From: JAXMAR01 sp046350295
Lineage (GTDB): Bacteria; Planctomycetota; Planctomycetia; Gemmatales; Gemmataceae
DNA length: 64,000 nucleotides
Assembly (NCBI GenBank): GCA_046350295.1
Contig: JAXMAR010000016.1
Span: 1-64,000 of the forward strand
Reading direction: 5' to 3'
Shown here in pieces: positions 1 through 9,375 of this stretch. Under the pieces are notes generated by a model. That model had not been told where the DNA came from and did not search any database. It worked only from the letters and a program-made list of their open reading frames with translations. Positions within the stretch are counted from its first letter, which is position 1; the number at the start of each line of letters is the position of its first letter. Position numbers and translations under genes: made by a program.

Positions 1-1377
1 GGCCGCGCCGCCCTGGGCGGGACCTGGGATCTCTTCCGCTACCCCGGCATCCGTTCCGACTCCGACATGTTCACGCTCGGCTACTCTTTCCGCCCCTGGA
101 CGGGCGAGAAGGCCATCGCCGACGGCCCCGCCATCCTCGACTATCTGCGCCAGACCGCCCACGCCTTCGGCATCGACCGCCGCATCCGTTTCCAGCACCG
201 CGTCCGCTCCGCCTCCTGGTCCTCGCAAGAGTCGCGCTGGTCCATCGAAGTCGAAGTCGGCCCCGACAAGCGACCCACCCGCTACACCTGCGGCTTCCTC
301 TTCCTCTGCAGCGGCTACTACGACTACGACGCAGGCCACGCTCCGCCCTTTCCCGGCAGCGAAGACTTCCAGGGCCTTCTGATTCATCCGCAGCACTGGC
401 CCGGCGACCTGGACTACCGCGGCAAACGCATCGTCGTCGTCGGCAGCGGCGCCACGGCCATCACCCTGGTTCCGGCCCTGGCGCGGACCGCCGCCCACGT
501 CACCATGCTGCAGCGCTCGCCTTCGTACATCCTCTCGCTCCCCGCCGTCGACCGCCTCGCCAACGCCTTGCGCAGGCTCCTGCCCGAGTGGCTCGCCGAG
601 CCCGTCCTCCGCTGGAAAAATGTCCTGCTCGGCTCCTACTTCTACCGCATGTGCCGCCGCACGCCGGAACGGGCCAAGGGCCTGCTCCGCGCTCTGCTGA
701 AAAGAGAGTTGCCGCCCGGCGTCGACCCGGACGTGCATTTCAAGCCCTCCTACAACCCCTGGGACCAGCGCCTCTGCGTTGTCCCCGACGCCGATCTCTT
801 CCGCGCCATGCGCGCCGGCCGCGTCTCGGTCGTCACCGACCAGATCGACCGCTTTACCCCGCGCGGCATCCTGCTCTCTTCCGGCCAGGAAATCCCGGCC
901 GATATCATCGTGACGGCGACGGGTCTGAAGCTCCTGGCGTGCGGTGGCATCCAGCTCAAGGTCGACGGCGCTCCCGTCGTTCCGGGGCAGACCGTCACGT
1001 ACAAGGGTGTCCTGCTCAGCGGCGTCCCCAACTGCGCCATCTGCGTCGGCTACATCAACGCCTCCTGGACCCTGCGCGCGGAGCTGGCCTGCGCGTATGT
1101 CTGCCGCCTGCTCAACTACATGGACCGGTATGGTTGCACCCAGTGCGTCCCGCGCTGTCCGGATACCGTTGAAGCCAGACCGCTGCTCGCGCTGACGTCG
1201 GGGTACGTGCGCCGCGGCGCTGACCAGTTCCCCAAACAAGGGCCGGAAGCGCCATGGGTTCTCCCCCAGAACTACCTGCAAGACATGTTTAGCCTGCAAT
1301 TCGCGAAGGTAGCCGACCCCAACCTGCTGTTCTCCAAGGGCGCCGGCGCGGGCGGTCGCTCACGCTCGCAACTCTGA
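1..1377 (+). CDS. flavin-containing monooxygenase (Baeyer-Villiger type), 5' truncated
   Basis: The reading frame is open from base 1, so the N-terminus with the first FAD-binding Rossmann motif lies outside the window; 458 residues are visible. The opening residues GGTWDLFRYPG are the characteristic stretch just after the FAD site of FMO/BVMO-type flavoproteins. The second (NADPH) nucleotide-binding motif, VVVGSGATA, is encoded near 430-465, and the ATG motif (TATGLKL) near 910-935. Known members use FAD, NADPH and O2 to oxygenate ketones or heteroatoms; the substrate cannot be inferred. The gene ends 16 bp before lutB, but there is no clear functional link to it. Confidence 0.88.
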   Translation, partial: GRAALGGTWDLFRYPGIRSDSDMFTLGYSFRPWTGEKAIADGPAILDYLRQTAHAFGIDRRIRFQHRVRSASWSSQESRWSIEVEVGPDKRPTRYTCGFLFLCSGYYDYDAGHAPPFPGSEDFQGLLIHPQHWPGDLDYRGKRIVVVGSGATAITLVPALARTAAHVTMLQRSPSYILSLPAVDRLANALRRLLPEWLAEPVLRWKNVLLGSYFYRMCRRTPERAKGLLRALLKRELPPGVDPDVHFKPSYNPWDQRLCVVPDADLFRAMRAGRVSVVTDQIDRFTPRGILLSSGQEIPADIIVTATGLKLLACGGIQLKVDGAPVVPGQTVTYKGVLLSGVPNCAICVGYINASWTLRAELACAYVCRLLNYMDRYGCTQCVPRCPDTVEARPLLALTSGYVRRGADQFPKQGPEAPWVLPQNYLQDMFSLQFAKVADPNLLFSKGAGAGGRSRSQL

Positions 1378-1393
1378 TGTCTACAATGACCGG

Positions 1394-2796
1394 ATGAACT
1401 ACGCGCAGCACGAGCACCACGACTTCACGGGCGCCACGGCCCAGGCGCTCGCCGATCCGGTCCTCCAGAAGGCCCTCACACGCCTCACCGACACCTTGAT
1501 GGCCGGCAACCGCCGCGGCTATGCGGCGCTCGAGGACAGCGGCAAGCTGCGCGACCACGCCAAAGCGATCAAGGAGCACGCGCTCGCTCATCTCGACCGC
1601 TATCTGCAACAACTCGAAGAATCGATCTTGAAGCTCGGCGGCAAGGTCCACTTCGCGGCGACCGCCGAGGACGCGCGGCGCATCATCGCCCAAATCGCCA
1701 AGCACGCGAATTGCAAAACCGCGGTGAAGTCCAAGTCGATGACCTCCGAAGAGTCCACCTCAACCCGGCCCTCGAGCGTGAAGGGATTGAAGTCGTGGAA
1801 ACCGACTTCGGCGAGTTCATCATCCAGCGCTCGCGGGGAGACGCCCGTCCCATCTCGTCGCCCCAGCCGTCCATCACACGCGCGAGAGCATCGCCCGCAT
1901 CCTGTCGAAGCACTCCGGCGAGGCGTCGCGGACGACCCGACCGTCCTCGCCCTTGCCGGCCGGCGCCTGCTGCGAGAAGTTCTACCGGGCCGACATGGGG
2001 CATCACCGGGGCCAACTTCGCCGTCGCCGAGACCGGCAGCATCGTCCTCATCACCAACGAAGGCAACGGCCGGCTGACGACGACCTGCCCGCCGTCCACG
2101 TCGCCCTGATGGGGATCGAGAAAGTCATCCCGCGCTGGGCGCGACTTGCCGGTCTTCCCTCAAGCTCTCGCCCGCGGCTACCACCGGGCAGACTCTTTCT
2201 GTTTACACGACGATCATCACGGGGCCGCAGGCCGGGAGATGGACAGGCCGGAGGAGTTCCACCTCGTCCTTCTCGACAACGGCCGGTCGCGCGTGCTGGG
2301 AACCCCGTTTCGCGAGAGCCTCCAGTGCATCCGCTGCGGCGCCTGCCTCAACGCCTGCCCGGTCTATCGCCGCATCGGCGGCCACGCCTACGGCGGCGTC
2401 TATTCCGGCCCCATCGGCAGCATCCTGACGCCGCTTTATGACAGTATTTCCCAGAACCCGCACCTGCCCCATGCGTCATCTCTATGCGGCGCCTGCCAGG
2501 CGGCCTGCCCGGTGAAGATCAACATCCCGCGCATGCTCATCGGTTTGCGCGAGCTGCAACACCATGGAAAAGCGAACCGCTGGGAGGGTCTGGCCTATCG
2601 TCTCTGGAAGACGGTGCTCGAGCGGCCCTGGCTCTATCGCCTCGCCTTGCTCGGCGCCCGTCTCTTCGTTCGCCCCTTCGCCAAGGACGGCTGGTTCCGT
2701 CATCTGCCCGGTCCCGTCAGCAACTGGACGGCGGCCCGCGATTTTCCCGCGCCGGCCGCCAAGCCGTTCCGCGATCGGTGGAAGGAGATATCATGA
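1394..2796 (+). CDS. lutB: LutB-like LUD-domain iron-sulfur protein, frameshifted
   Basis: The N-terminal part (NRRGYAALEDSGKLRDHA) is that of the LutB/YkgF lactate-utilisation family. Later pieces are recovered by changing frame: ETDFGEFIIQ near 1800, NFAVAETGSIVLITNEGNG near 2020-2065, then from about 2146 a C-terminal ferredoxin-like region with CIRCGACLNACPVY and a second cluster CGACQAACPVKI. LutB works with LutA and LutC in oxidation of L-lactate to pyruvate. The frame changes at roughly 1715, 1835-1950 and 2130-2150, so as written no single protein results. All domains are present in order and the total length fits, so indel errors are more likely than decay. The stop overlaps the lutC start (ATGA), indicating translational coupling. 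No lutA is visible in the window. Confidence 0.8.
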
Positions 2797-3482
2797 CGCC
2801 GCGTGAGGCTTTCTATCAGCGAGTGCGGCAGGCGGTGGTCGAGGGGAATCGGGCCGGACACGTCGCCGAGGCCCCGCGCCGCGGCGACATCGGCTACCAG
2901 GGAGCGGGCCTCGATCCGGTGGAGCGTTTCGCCCGCGAGTTGCAGACGGCCGGCGGTCATACGCACGTCGTCCGCCAGGCGGAGGAGGCGTGGCAGGCCG
3001 TCAAGAGCGTGCTCGAACGCCGCTCCGCCCGCAAGCTGCTGCTGGGACGCTGCCCCCTCTTCGATCGTCTTGGCCTGGGACCGCGATTGCGTCAGGGCTA
3101 TGACGTTCACCTCGTCGATCCGACGCAGCCCGCCGGAGCGCGCGACGCCTTTTTCCAGGCGGACGCCGGCATCTCGGGGGTCGAATACCTCATTGCCGAG
3201 ACGGGCTCCGTGGTGATGGCGACCAAGCCCGAGGAGCCCCGCTCGCTGAGCCTGTTGCCGCCGGTTCACATCGCCCTCGCCGAACGCCGCCAGATCCTGC
3301 CCGACCTCTTCGACCTCTTCGACCTTTTCGCTCCGGACGCGATTCCCGGCCGGCCTCCTTCTCCTCCTCCCTCCTGCCTGACGCTGATCACGGGCCCGAG
3401 CAAGACGGGCGACATCGAGCTGCGGCTGGTGACCGGCGTGCATGGGCCGGGGGAGTTGCATGTCGTGATCGTTGACTCGTGA
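2793..3482 (+). CDS. lutC: LutC-like LUD-domain lactate utilisation protein
   Basis: A 229-residue protein in one uninterrupted frame. The LUD-domain hallmarks are GVEYLIAETGSVVM (near 3180-3220), LLPPVHIALA (about 3255) and the C-terminal TGPSKTGDIE with a GVHGPGELHVVIVD tail. LutC is the small subunit of the LutABC lactate oxidation system. The chosen ATG at 2793 has a purine-rich site (AAGGAG) just upstream and overlaps the lutB stop by 4 bp, supporting an operon. An insertion of repeated DLFDLF residues near 3305-3330 is unusual but in frame. Confident for the family; its role in lactate rather than another hydroxy acid is inferred from the neighbour. Confidence 0.85.
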   Translation: MTPREAFYQRVRQAVVEGNRAGHVAEAPRRGDIGYQGAGLDPVERFARELQTAGGHTHVVRQAEEAWQAVKSVLERRSARKLLLGRCPLFDRLGLGPRLRQGYDVHLVDPTQPAGARDAFFQADAGISGVEYLIAETGSVVMATKPEEPRSLSLLPPVHIALAERRQILPDLFDLFDLFAPDAIPGRPPSPPPSCLTLITGPSKTGDIELRLVTGVHGPGELHVVIVDS

Positions 3483-3530
3483 GATGCTTCGATGCTTCCC
3501 GCAGTATCGCCTTTGCGGTATGATGCCCGC

Positions 3531-3977
3531 ATGGCCCCCAGGAAAGTCTCCAATTCCGCTGCTGGCCGTCCGAAGAACGGCGAACGGCTTCCGCTCGCGG
3601 CGATACGAACCTTCGCGCGTCAGATCGCCGAGCGCTTTCACCCTGAGAAGATCGTCCTGTTCGGGTCGTACGCCTACGGGGAACCGAATGAGGATAGCGA
3701 CGTGGACCTCCTGGTGGTCATGCCGGCGCGCAATCAGGTGAGCCAGGCAGTGAGAATCCGCATGGCGTTGCCCGATCCGCCGTTTCCGCTGGACCTGATC
3801 GTCCGCACTCCGGAAAGGCTGAAGAAACGCCTGGAAGATGGTGATTCGCTCATGCGCGAGATAATCGGCAGAGGGACAGTGCTCTATGAAAAGGGAGACG
3901 GCGGGATGGGTTCGCAAGGCCGAGGCCGACTTCCGCGCCGCTCGGCGTCTCGCCGGCACGGATCCTCCATTACATGA
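3531..3977 (+). CDS. MNT-domain minimal nucleotidyltransferase (antitoxin-like)
   Basis: The core motif LFGSYAYGEPNEDSDVDLLV contains the GS...DxD signature of the minimal nucleotidyltransferase superfamily. In MNT/HEPN toxin-antitoxin pairs this protein is the antitoxin and, in characterised systems, AMPylates the HEPN toxin. I prefer the ATG at 3531 because residues encoded upstream (from 3492) do not look conserved. The last 92 bp (3886-3977) overlap the start of the HEPN gene in another frame, and the C-terminal residues there are Arg/Ser-rich and not domain-like. The true C-terminus may therefore be shorter, or a frameshift may sit near 3885. Confidence 0.75.
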   Translation: MAPRKVSNSAAGRPKNGERLPLAAIRTFARQIAERFHPEKIVLFGSYAYGEPNEDSDVDLLVVMPARNQVSQAVRIRMALPDPPFPLDLIVRTPERLKKRLEDGDSLMREIIGRGTVLYEKGDGGMGSQGRGRLPRRSASRRHGSSIT

Positions 3978-4275
3978 CGCTGTCTGCTTTCATTGCCAGC
4001 AGGGGGTCGAGAAGTATTTGAAGGCGATGCTTGTCGAGCTTGGCCAGCCGGTCCCCAAAACGCACGACTTGGGGCGACTGCGAACGCTTCTGATTTCTCA
4101 ATTCCCCGCCATTCGACCCTTGCGCCGCGGCCTCCTCTTCCTAACATCCTTTGCCGTCGAAACGCGCTACCCCGGCGAGAACGCGACCAAGCGGGATGCG
4201 GCCGCGGCGATGCGCTGGGCCAAAGTCAGTCGTCTTCAGATAAGAACCGACCTGGGGCTGCGAACGAAATCCTGA
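3886..4275 (+). CDS. HEPN-domain protein (toxin-like partner of MNT)
   Basis: This 129-residue protein has the HEPN layout: AEADFRAARRL in helix 1, CFHCQQGVEKYLKAMLVELG in helix 2, then a KTHDLGRL segment and the C-terminal AVETRYPGE motif. These features are typical of the HEPN family found beside MNT nucleotidyltransferases. HEPN toxins are usually RNases with an Rx4-6H motif. I do not see a convincing copy here, so this may belong to the non-RNase HEPN branch. It starts inside the MNT gene, so the two are co-transcribed and probably translationally coupled. Confidence 0.8.
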   Translation: MKRETAGWVRKAEADFRAARRLAGTDPPLHDAVCFHCQQGVEKYLKAMLVELGQPVPKTHDLGRLRTLLISQFPAIRPLRRGLLFLTSFAVETRYPGENATKRDAAAAMRWAKVSRLQIRTDLGLRTKS

Positions 4276-4349
4276 TGGTCAACGCCGCGTCGTCCAGGGC
4301 TCGCCTCACGCGACTTCGGCATCGGGCCTGATTCCCGAGTTCCCACGAG

Positions 4350-4628
4350 CTAGCCCACCAAGCGCCACAGCAATGTCTCTCCGACGGCGTGCCGAGCAGC
4401 TAGTTCTTTTGCTTCGTCGATTGAGCCGCAATCCCAATCTTGAAGCACTCGCCAATCGTCGTCGCATTTGAACAAGTAAAACGTCGCGTCATCTGCGTAG
4501 CGCACGATTGCCATCCCCGTGACCATGATGGGGGGGTCAGAACCGGGCAATTCATAGAACCCGCTGCGCTGGCTTCTCACCCAACACAGGACATCGGCTC
4601 CATCGAGTCTTGAGGGCGGCCCATGCAT
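4350..4628 (-). CDS. small hypothetical protein
   Basis: A 92-residue acidic protein with MAIVRYADDATFYLFKCDDDW in the middle and SIDEAKELAARH near the C-terminus, a short beta-rich then helical pattern. I recognise this type of small planctomycete protein but know no function. The ATG at 4628 is the first in frame after the DUF1501 stop region. The gene lies 37 bp downstream of the DUF1501 gene on the same strand and might be co-transcribed with it. The reading frame continues upstream into the antisense of its neighbour, so the start is tentative. Confidence 0.5.
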   Translation of the reverse strand: MHGPPSRLDGADVLCWVRSQRSGFYELPGSDPPIMVTGMAIVRYADDATFYLFKCDDDWRVLQDWDCGSIDEAKELAARHAVGETLLWRLVG

Positions 4629-4665
4629 GTAGCACACAGATCCGGACGCGACGTGGCCTTTGCCG

Positions 4666-6006
4666 TTACCCCACCAGCTGCCGCACCGGCCGCCCCGTCG
4701 GTACCAGTTCGATGGGCCGACCATCCTGCGCCCGATACCACGTGTTGAGCGGAATGCCCAGCGTGTGATAGATGGTCGCCGCGATGTCCTGCGGGCGGAC
4801 TGGGGAGTCGACGACGACTTCGCCGTTCGCGTTGGTCGCCCCCACGACTTCGCCCAGACGCACTCCGCCGCCGCCCATGCAGGCGACGCCGGCGGTGGCC
4901 CAGTGGTCGCGGCCCGCGGAGGGGTTGACCTTCGGCGTGCGGCCGAAGTCGCCGAACCAAACGACGAGGGTATTGTCGAGCATGCCGCGCTGGTGCAGGT
5001 CCTGGAGAAGGGCGGAGTAGCCGCGGTCGAGGCGGGGCAGCAGGCGATCGGCCAGACTGCGGAAATTGTTCTGGTGCGTGTCCCAGCCACCATCCGTGAT
5101 AGTCACGAAGTGGACGCCGGCTTCGATGAGACGGCGTGCCAGGAGGCAGGAGTGGCCAAGCGAATTGCGGCCATAGCGGTCGCGGACGTGGGCCGGCTCC
5201 TGGTTGAGATCGAAGGCGCGACGGGCGGCGGGCGAGGTGATCAGCGTGTGGGCGCGCTCGTAGAAGGCGTCGCGGGCGCGGACGGCGGGGGCCTCAGCGG
5301 CGGCGACGTCGCGGGCGTCGGCGTCCATCTCGGTAAGCATGGCGATGCGGCGATCGAGCCGGGCGCGGTCGGCCTCGGGCACGCTCAAGTCGCGGACGCG
5401 GAAGGCCGGGCTGCTCGGGTCGTCGTGGACTTCGAACGCGTTGTACTGGTCCCCCAGGAAGCCGGCGATGCCGCCGTTGAAGCGGCGATCGATGGCCCGG
5501 CCCAGCTGCACGAACGGGAACATGCCGTCCTTGTAGCCGCGCTCGCGGGCGACGACGGAGCCGTAACAGGGGAACGGCAGGGCGGCGTTGAAGCGGTGGC
5601 CCGACATCATCAGCGCGTCGGCGACGCCGTGACTGCCGTTCTGCGGATCGTGGCCGCGGATGAGGCTGAGCTTGTCGAACTGCTGCGCCAACAACGGCAG
5701 GTGTTCGCAGACGCGGATGCCGGGCAGGCGCGTTTGAGTGGTTCGAAAATCACCGCGGATTTCGGCGGGGGCGTCCGGCTTGGGATCGAGCGTGTCGACA
5801 TGGCTGGGCCCGCCCTGCATCCACATGAGGATGCAGTTGACGTTGCTGCCGCGGCGCGCGGGCGAGCTTTCGGACGCCTGGGCCTTGAGCCGCAGGTAGC
5901 CCTCCAGGGAGAGGCCGAGGGTGGCGAGACCGCCGACGCGCAAGAAGTTGCGGCGGGACAAACCGGAGCAATCGCGGGAAGAGCCGTCCGGGACGAGATC
6001 GAACAT
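4666..6006 (-). CDS. DUF1501 family Tat-exported protein
   Basis: A 446-residue protein beginning with a twin-arginine signal: SRRNFLRVGG at residues 17-26, followed by a hydrophobic stretch. The body carries DUF1501 hallmarks: ILMWMQGGPSHVDTLDPKP, the SLIRGHDPQNGSHGVADALM region, TDGGWDTHQNNF, WFGDFGRTPKVN and a GRDHW segment. DUF1501 proteins are sulfatase/alkaline-phosphatase-fold proteins greatly expanded in planctomycetes, usually beside DUF1549/DUF1553 cytochrome-like proteins, which are absent here. The start at 6006 was chosen because it places the Tat motif at the usual distance; upstream codons to 6162 look like non-coding extension. It is probably periplasmic; the substrate is unknown. 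Confidence 0.9.
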   Translation of the reverse strand: MFDLVPDGSSRDCSGLSRRNFLRVGGLATLGLSLEGYLRLKAQASESSPARRGSNVNCILMWMQGGPSHVDTLDPKPDAPAEIRGDFRTTQTRLPGIRVCEHLPLLAQQFDKLSLIRGHDPQNGSHGVADALMMSGHRFNAALPFPCYGSVVARERGYKDGMFPFVQLGRAIDRRFNGGIAGFLGDQYNAFEVHDDPSSPAFRVRDLSVPEADRARLDRRIAMLTEMDADARDVAAAEAPAVRARDAFYERAHTLITSPAARRAFDLNQEPAHVRDRYGRNSLGHSCLLARRLIEAGVHFVTITDGGWDTHQNNFRSLADRLLPRLDRGYSALLQDLHQRGMLDNTLVVWFGDFGRTPKVNPSAGRDHWATAGVACMGGGGVRLGEVVGATNANGEVVVDSPVRPQDIAATIYHTLGIPLNTWYRAQDGRPIELVPTGRPVRQLVG

Positions 6007-6179
6007 GTCTGCCACTCCGAGGCGGGAAGGTAAAGGTGGGAGGGAAACCAGGCAGGATAATGGTACTTTCGGCGCAAATCGGCTTGAAGTCAACAGAAAA
6101 AACGGCGTGAGGGCGTTACGGCAGTCGTTTCGCCGCGACTTGGAGGCGAGCGCGGTCGCCAATCTCCTCTAGCGGGGAC

Positions 6180-6195
6180 CGTACCACACGGTACG
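6180..6195. repeat. short inverted repeat between divergent genes
   Basis: The sequence CGTACC ACAC GGTACG forms a perfect 6-bp inverted repeat with a 4-nt loop in the 275-bp gap between the divergent DUF1501 and permease genes. It could be an operator or a chance hairpin; nothing else supports a role. Confidence 0.25.
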
Positions 6196-6281
6196 ATGAG
6201 AAGGACGCCGCCCTCAAACCGGGTCCTCCCAGGAAGGAAGAGCCGCGTGGTCTTGGCCTTCCGCCTGTCCAAAGGAGCGAC

Positions 6282-7694
6282 ATGGAGCCGATCCAGCGCG
6301 AATCGATTCCCGCTCGCCTGGGCCTCTGGGATGCCGTCAGCATCATCCTCGGCATCATCATCGGCGTCGGTATCTTCGAGACGCCAACCCGCGTTTTTCA
6401 GCAGACCCCTTCCGCCGCGTGGGCCATCGGCATCTGGGTCGCGGCCGGCTTGTTGGCTCTCGCCGGGGCGCTCGTCTTTGCCGAGTTGTCGGCGGCCTAC
6501 CCGCGCTCCGGTGGAGAGTATGTCTACCTGACGCGGGCCTTCGGCCCCTTGATGGGCTATGTGTTCGCCTGGGCCCAGCTCACGGTCATCCGACCCGGGA
6601 GCATCGGCGCCGTCGCCTTCGTGTTCGCCAGTTACGCGGCGCGGCTGATGGACATGGGACCGGACGCGATCGTCTGGCTCGCGGCCGGGGCGGTCCTCAT
6701 CCTCACCCTGATCAACATCCTCGGCGTGACGCTGGGCAAGGGGGCGCAAAACCTGCTCACGCTGGCGAAGGTGCTCGGCCTCGTCGCGATCATCGTCTTT
6801 GGCTTCGGCTGGCGCACGCCGCCCCACCCCGACCCCGAAGGATCGTTGACGGCAGGAGTCTCCCGCCTGGCCCTCGAGCCCGGCTGGCTGGCCGCCTCGA
6901 CGATTTATGTTCTCTGGACCTATGCCGGTTGGCAGGAAGCGGGCTACGTGGCGACCGAGATCCGCAACCCCGCCCGGAACATCCCCCGGGCGCTGATCAT
7001 CGGCACGCTCGGCGTGACGCTGATCTACGTCCTCGTCAATCTGGCTCTTCTGAATTCCCTCGGCGCGGATGGGGCGAAGCGAACCTCCGCTGTCAGCGAT
7101 GTCATCGCCAACGTGCTGCCGACGGGCGGCGGACAGTTCCTGCAGGTCCTGATCGTCATTTCGGCGCTCGGGGCCCTGAACGGCATGATCTTCACCACCG
7201 CCCGCATTTATCGGGAGTTTGGCGCCGATCACCGGCTCTTTCAGCCCCTGTCTCAATGGGATTGGCGCTTCGGCACCCCCCTCCGCGCCTTGCTCGTGCA
7301 AGGGGGAATCAGTCTTGGCCTGATCATCGGCATCGGCTCGATCTGGGACGGCAACAAGGCGTTCGACAAGGCGGTCGTCGCCACCGCCGCGGTCTTCTGG
7401 CTCTTCTTCGCATTGACGGGCGCCGCGCTCTTCGCCCTGCGCGCCAAGGACCGCGACATCCATCGGCCCTTCCGCACTCCGCTCTACCCGTGGCTGCCGA
7501 CGGTATTCGTCGCCATGTGCGTGGGCATGATTGTGGGGGCGATTCTCGAGGAGGCGCTCCTATCCCTCTTCGGCGCTCTGTTGCTGGTCGCCGGTCTGCC
7601 GTTCTACTATTGGCCGCGCCGAAGTGGTGAGGCGCACGCTCAGCCCCAACCGCTAGAGCCTCAGCCGGTCGGCGAGCGCGAATCTTTGCTGTAG
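6282..7694 (+). CDS. APC-superfamily amino acid permease
   Basis: A 470-residue integral membrane protein with about twelve hydrophobic segments. The first segment carries the GIIIGVGIFETP motif typical of amino acid-polyamine-organocation (APC) transporters, and the segment around residues 70-80 (AGALVFAELSAAYPRSGGEY) is another APC hallmark. Members exchange or import amino acids or polyamines across the cytoplasmic membrane; the specificity cannot be read. The ATG at 6282 follows a GGAG ribosome-binding sequence 6 bp upstream. The C-terminus is a short hydrophilic Gln/Pro-rich tail. Confidence 0.88.
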   Translation: MEPIQRESIPARLGLWDAVSIILGIIIGVGIFETPTRVFQQTPSAAWAIGIWVAAGLLALAGALVFAELSAAYPRSGGEYVYLTRAFGPLMGYVFAWAQLTVIRPGSIGAVAFVFASYAARLMDMGPDAIVWLAAGAVLILTLINILGVTLGKGAQNLLTLAKVLGLVAIIVFGFGWRTPPHPDPEGSLTAGVSRLALEPGWLAASTIYVLWTYAGWQEAGYVATEIRNPARNIPRALIIGTLGVTLIYVLVNLALLNSLGADGAKRTSAVSDVIANVLPTGGGQFLQVLIVISALGALNGMIFTTARIYREFGADHRLFQPLSQWDWRFGTPLRALLVQGGISLGLIIGIGSIWDGNKAFDKAVVATAAVFWLFFALTGAALFALRAKDRDIHRPFRTPLYPWLPTVFVAMCVGMIVGAILEEALLSLFGALLLVAGLPFYYWPRRSGEAHAQPQPLEPQPVGERESLL

Positions 7695-7701
7695 CGCCGC
7701 G

Positions 7702-8100
7702 TCACTTTTTCAACAGGCCTGCGCTCGAATCGAAATAGCGTTTCTGCCGCGTTTTCGCCGGCGTGGCCTCCGCTTGCTGTCCCTTCAGGTCGGCGAGATT
7801 GGCGAGGCAGAACGGGCAGGCAACCGTGTCGAGATGAAAGGCGGCGTAATCCTGAAGGCCGGCGTCGAGGACCTTGAGCAGATACGAGCCGAGTTGCTCG
7901 CGCGTCAGGCAGGTGAGCCGCTCCCGGCGCCAGATGGCGCCGACGGAATGCTCCCCCCGGTCACGCTCCTGATGCAGCGCAGCGAGTTGCTGCCGCAGCG
8001 TGTCCGATTGCCGCAGCGCCTGCTCGACGCGGTTGCTCTCCGCGTCGCTCAAGGCGTCGTCCAGGTAGGCGGCGAGCATTTCACGGGTGATGGACTTCAT
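7702..8100 (-). CDS. putative anti-sigma-factor-like small protein with CPFC motif
   Basis: A 132-residue protein. The N-terminal segment (LAAYLDDALSDAESNRVEQA) resembles the helical start of zinc-finger anti-sigma factors, followed by a charged helical region. A second part contains HLDTVACPFCLANL, a Cys-x-x-Cys pair preceded by His, suggesting metal binding. No transmembrane segment is seen. The start at 8100 was chosen over upstream ATGs because the sequence before it is Arg/Ser-rich and overlaps the DAHP synthase end. No sigma factor lies adjacent, so the regulatory role is inference. Confidence 0.5.
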   Translation of the reverse strand: MKSITREMLAAYLDDALSDAESNRVEQALRQSDTLRQQLAALHQERDRGEHSVGAIWRRERLTCLTREQLGSYLLKVLDAGLQDYAAFHLDTVACPFCLANLADLKGQQAEATPAKTRQKRYFDSSAGLLKK

Positions 8101-8233
8101 GGACTCTCTTCGTTTAGCCGCGGTTCGCAGAACCGGGGCGGACGTGACCTGTGACCGCGGCGCCGAAGTGTCGGACGGTTCGGCGCGAATATCGTCTACG
8201 GCGTCGCGCCCGCCCCTGTTCTCCGAATCGGGG

Positions 8234-9249
8234 CTAAACGTCGTCAAAGCTCTTGCCGACCACCTTCGCCAGCTCGCGCAATCGCGGCATCAAGTCGGCG
8301 AACAAGTGCGGCAACAGCGCCTGGGGCCCATCCGACAGCGCCTTCTCCGGGCAGCTATGCACTTCGATGTGGACGCCATCGGCTCCCGCGGCGATCGCGC
8401 CGCACGCCATCGACGGGATCAGGTCCGGCCGGCCGGTGGCGTGGCTCGGGTCGACGATGATCGGCAGGTGGCTCATCCCTTTGACGTTCGGCACCGCGCT
8501 CATGTCGAGCATGTTGCGCGTCGAATCCTCGAAAGAACGGACGCCACGCTCGCACAGGACCACATACTGATTCCCCTCCGACAGGATGTACTCGGCCGAC
8601 ATCAACATGTCCTTGACCGTGGCGCTCATGCCGCGCTTCATGAGCACGGGCTTGCGCGTCTGGCCGACCTCCTTCAAGAGATCGAAGTTCTGCATGTTGC
8701 GAGCGCCGATCTGGAACATGTCGGCGTACTTCTCGACCAGGGGGCCTTGCCGCGGGTCCATCACCTCGGTGACGACCGGCATATCGTGCTTCGTGCCGAC
8801 GTCGCGCAGGATCTGCAAGCCCTCTTCCCCCAGGCCCTGGAAGCTGTATGGGCTGGTGCGCGGCTTGAACGCGCCGCCGCGCAGGATGTTCGCCCCGGCT
8901 TTCTTGACGTGTCCGCGATCTCGTCGAGGATGTAGCTCGACCGCGCATAAGCGCGATCATCGCCAGGTAGCCGCCGCCGACCTTGACCTTGCCCCGGGAA
9001 TGACCGTGTCTTTCTTGTGAAACTCCCGGCTCGCCAGCAGGGCGGCTTCATCACGCCCAGCACCTGCTCGACGCCGAGGTCGCCTGCAGCAGCTCGGCCT
9101 GGATCTTGTTCTCATCGCCGATGACGCCGATGATCGATGTGATGCTCCCCTGGCTCACGTGCGGCTTGAAGCCAGGCTTTGCTGGATACGCTCCAGGACG
9201 TGCTCGAGCTGGGCGGAATTGTCGTTTCAGGTCTCAAGACGATGATCAT
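8234..9249 (-). CDS. aroF: 3-deoxy-7-phosphoheptulonate (DAHP) synthase with ACT-like N-domain, frameshifted
   Basis: The gene catalyses the first step of the shikimate pathway, joining PEP and erythrose 4-phosphate. The N-terminus (MIIVLRPETT at 9249) is the short ferredoxin-like regulatory domain of the Bacillus-type class. The intact C-terminal 195 residues carry VTEVMDP, the KRGMSAT segment, LCERGVRSFE, PIIVDPSHATGRP and GADGVHIEVH, all catalytic-core motifs of the family. Between about 8815 and 9210 at least three frame changes are needed to join recognisable pieces such as ASREF-like, the expected glycine-rich core and RTSPYSFQG-like stretches. Full length would be about 338 residues, normal for the family, so indel errors are the likely cause. 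Confidence 0.85.
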
Positions 9250-9375
9250 GATGTCAACCGATGAGTTTGCCGCAGCCGCAGGCGAGCGCACCACGCGCGC
9301 CCGTGACCCTGAAGCCCCTGCGCATTGACTGATATTGTAACAGGGATTTCGGCGCTTGCTGGCGCCTTTCAGGCG

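Noticed and set aside
4660..6033. Long plus-strand open frame opposite the DUF1501 gene
   Set aside because: It is complementary to the Tat-targeted DUF1501 gene and has only Gly/Ala/Val/Arg-rich sequence.
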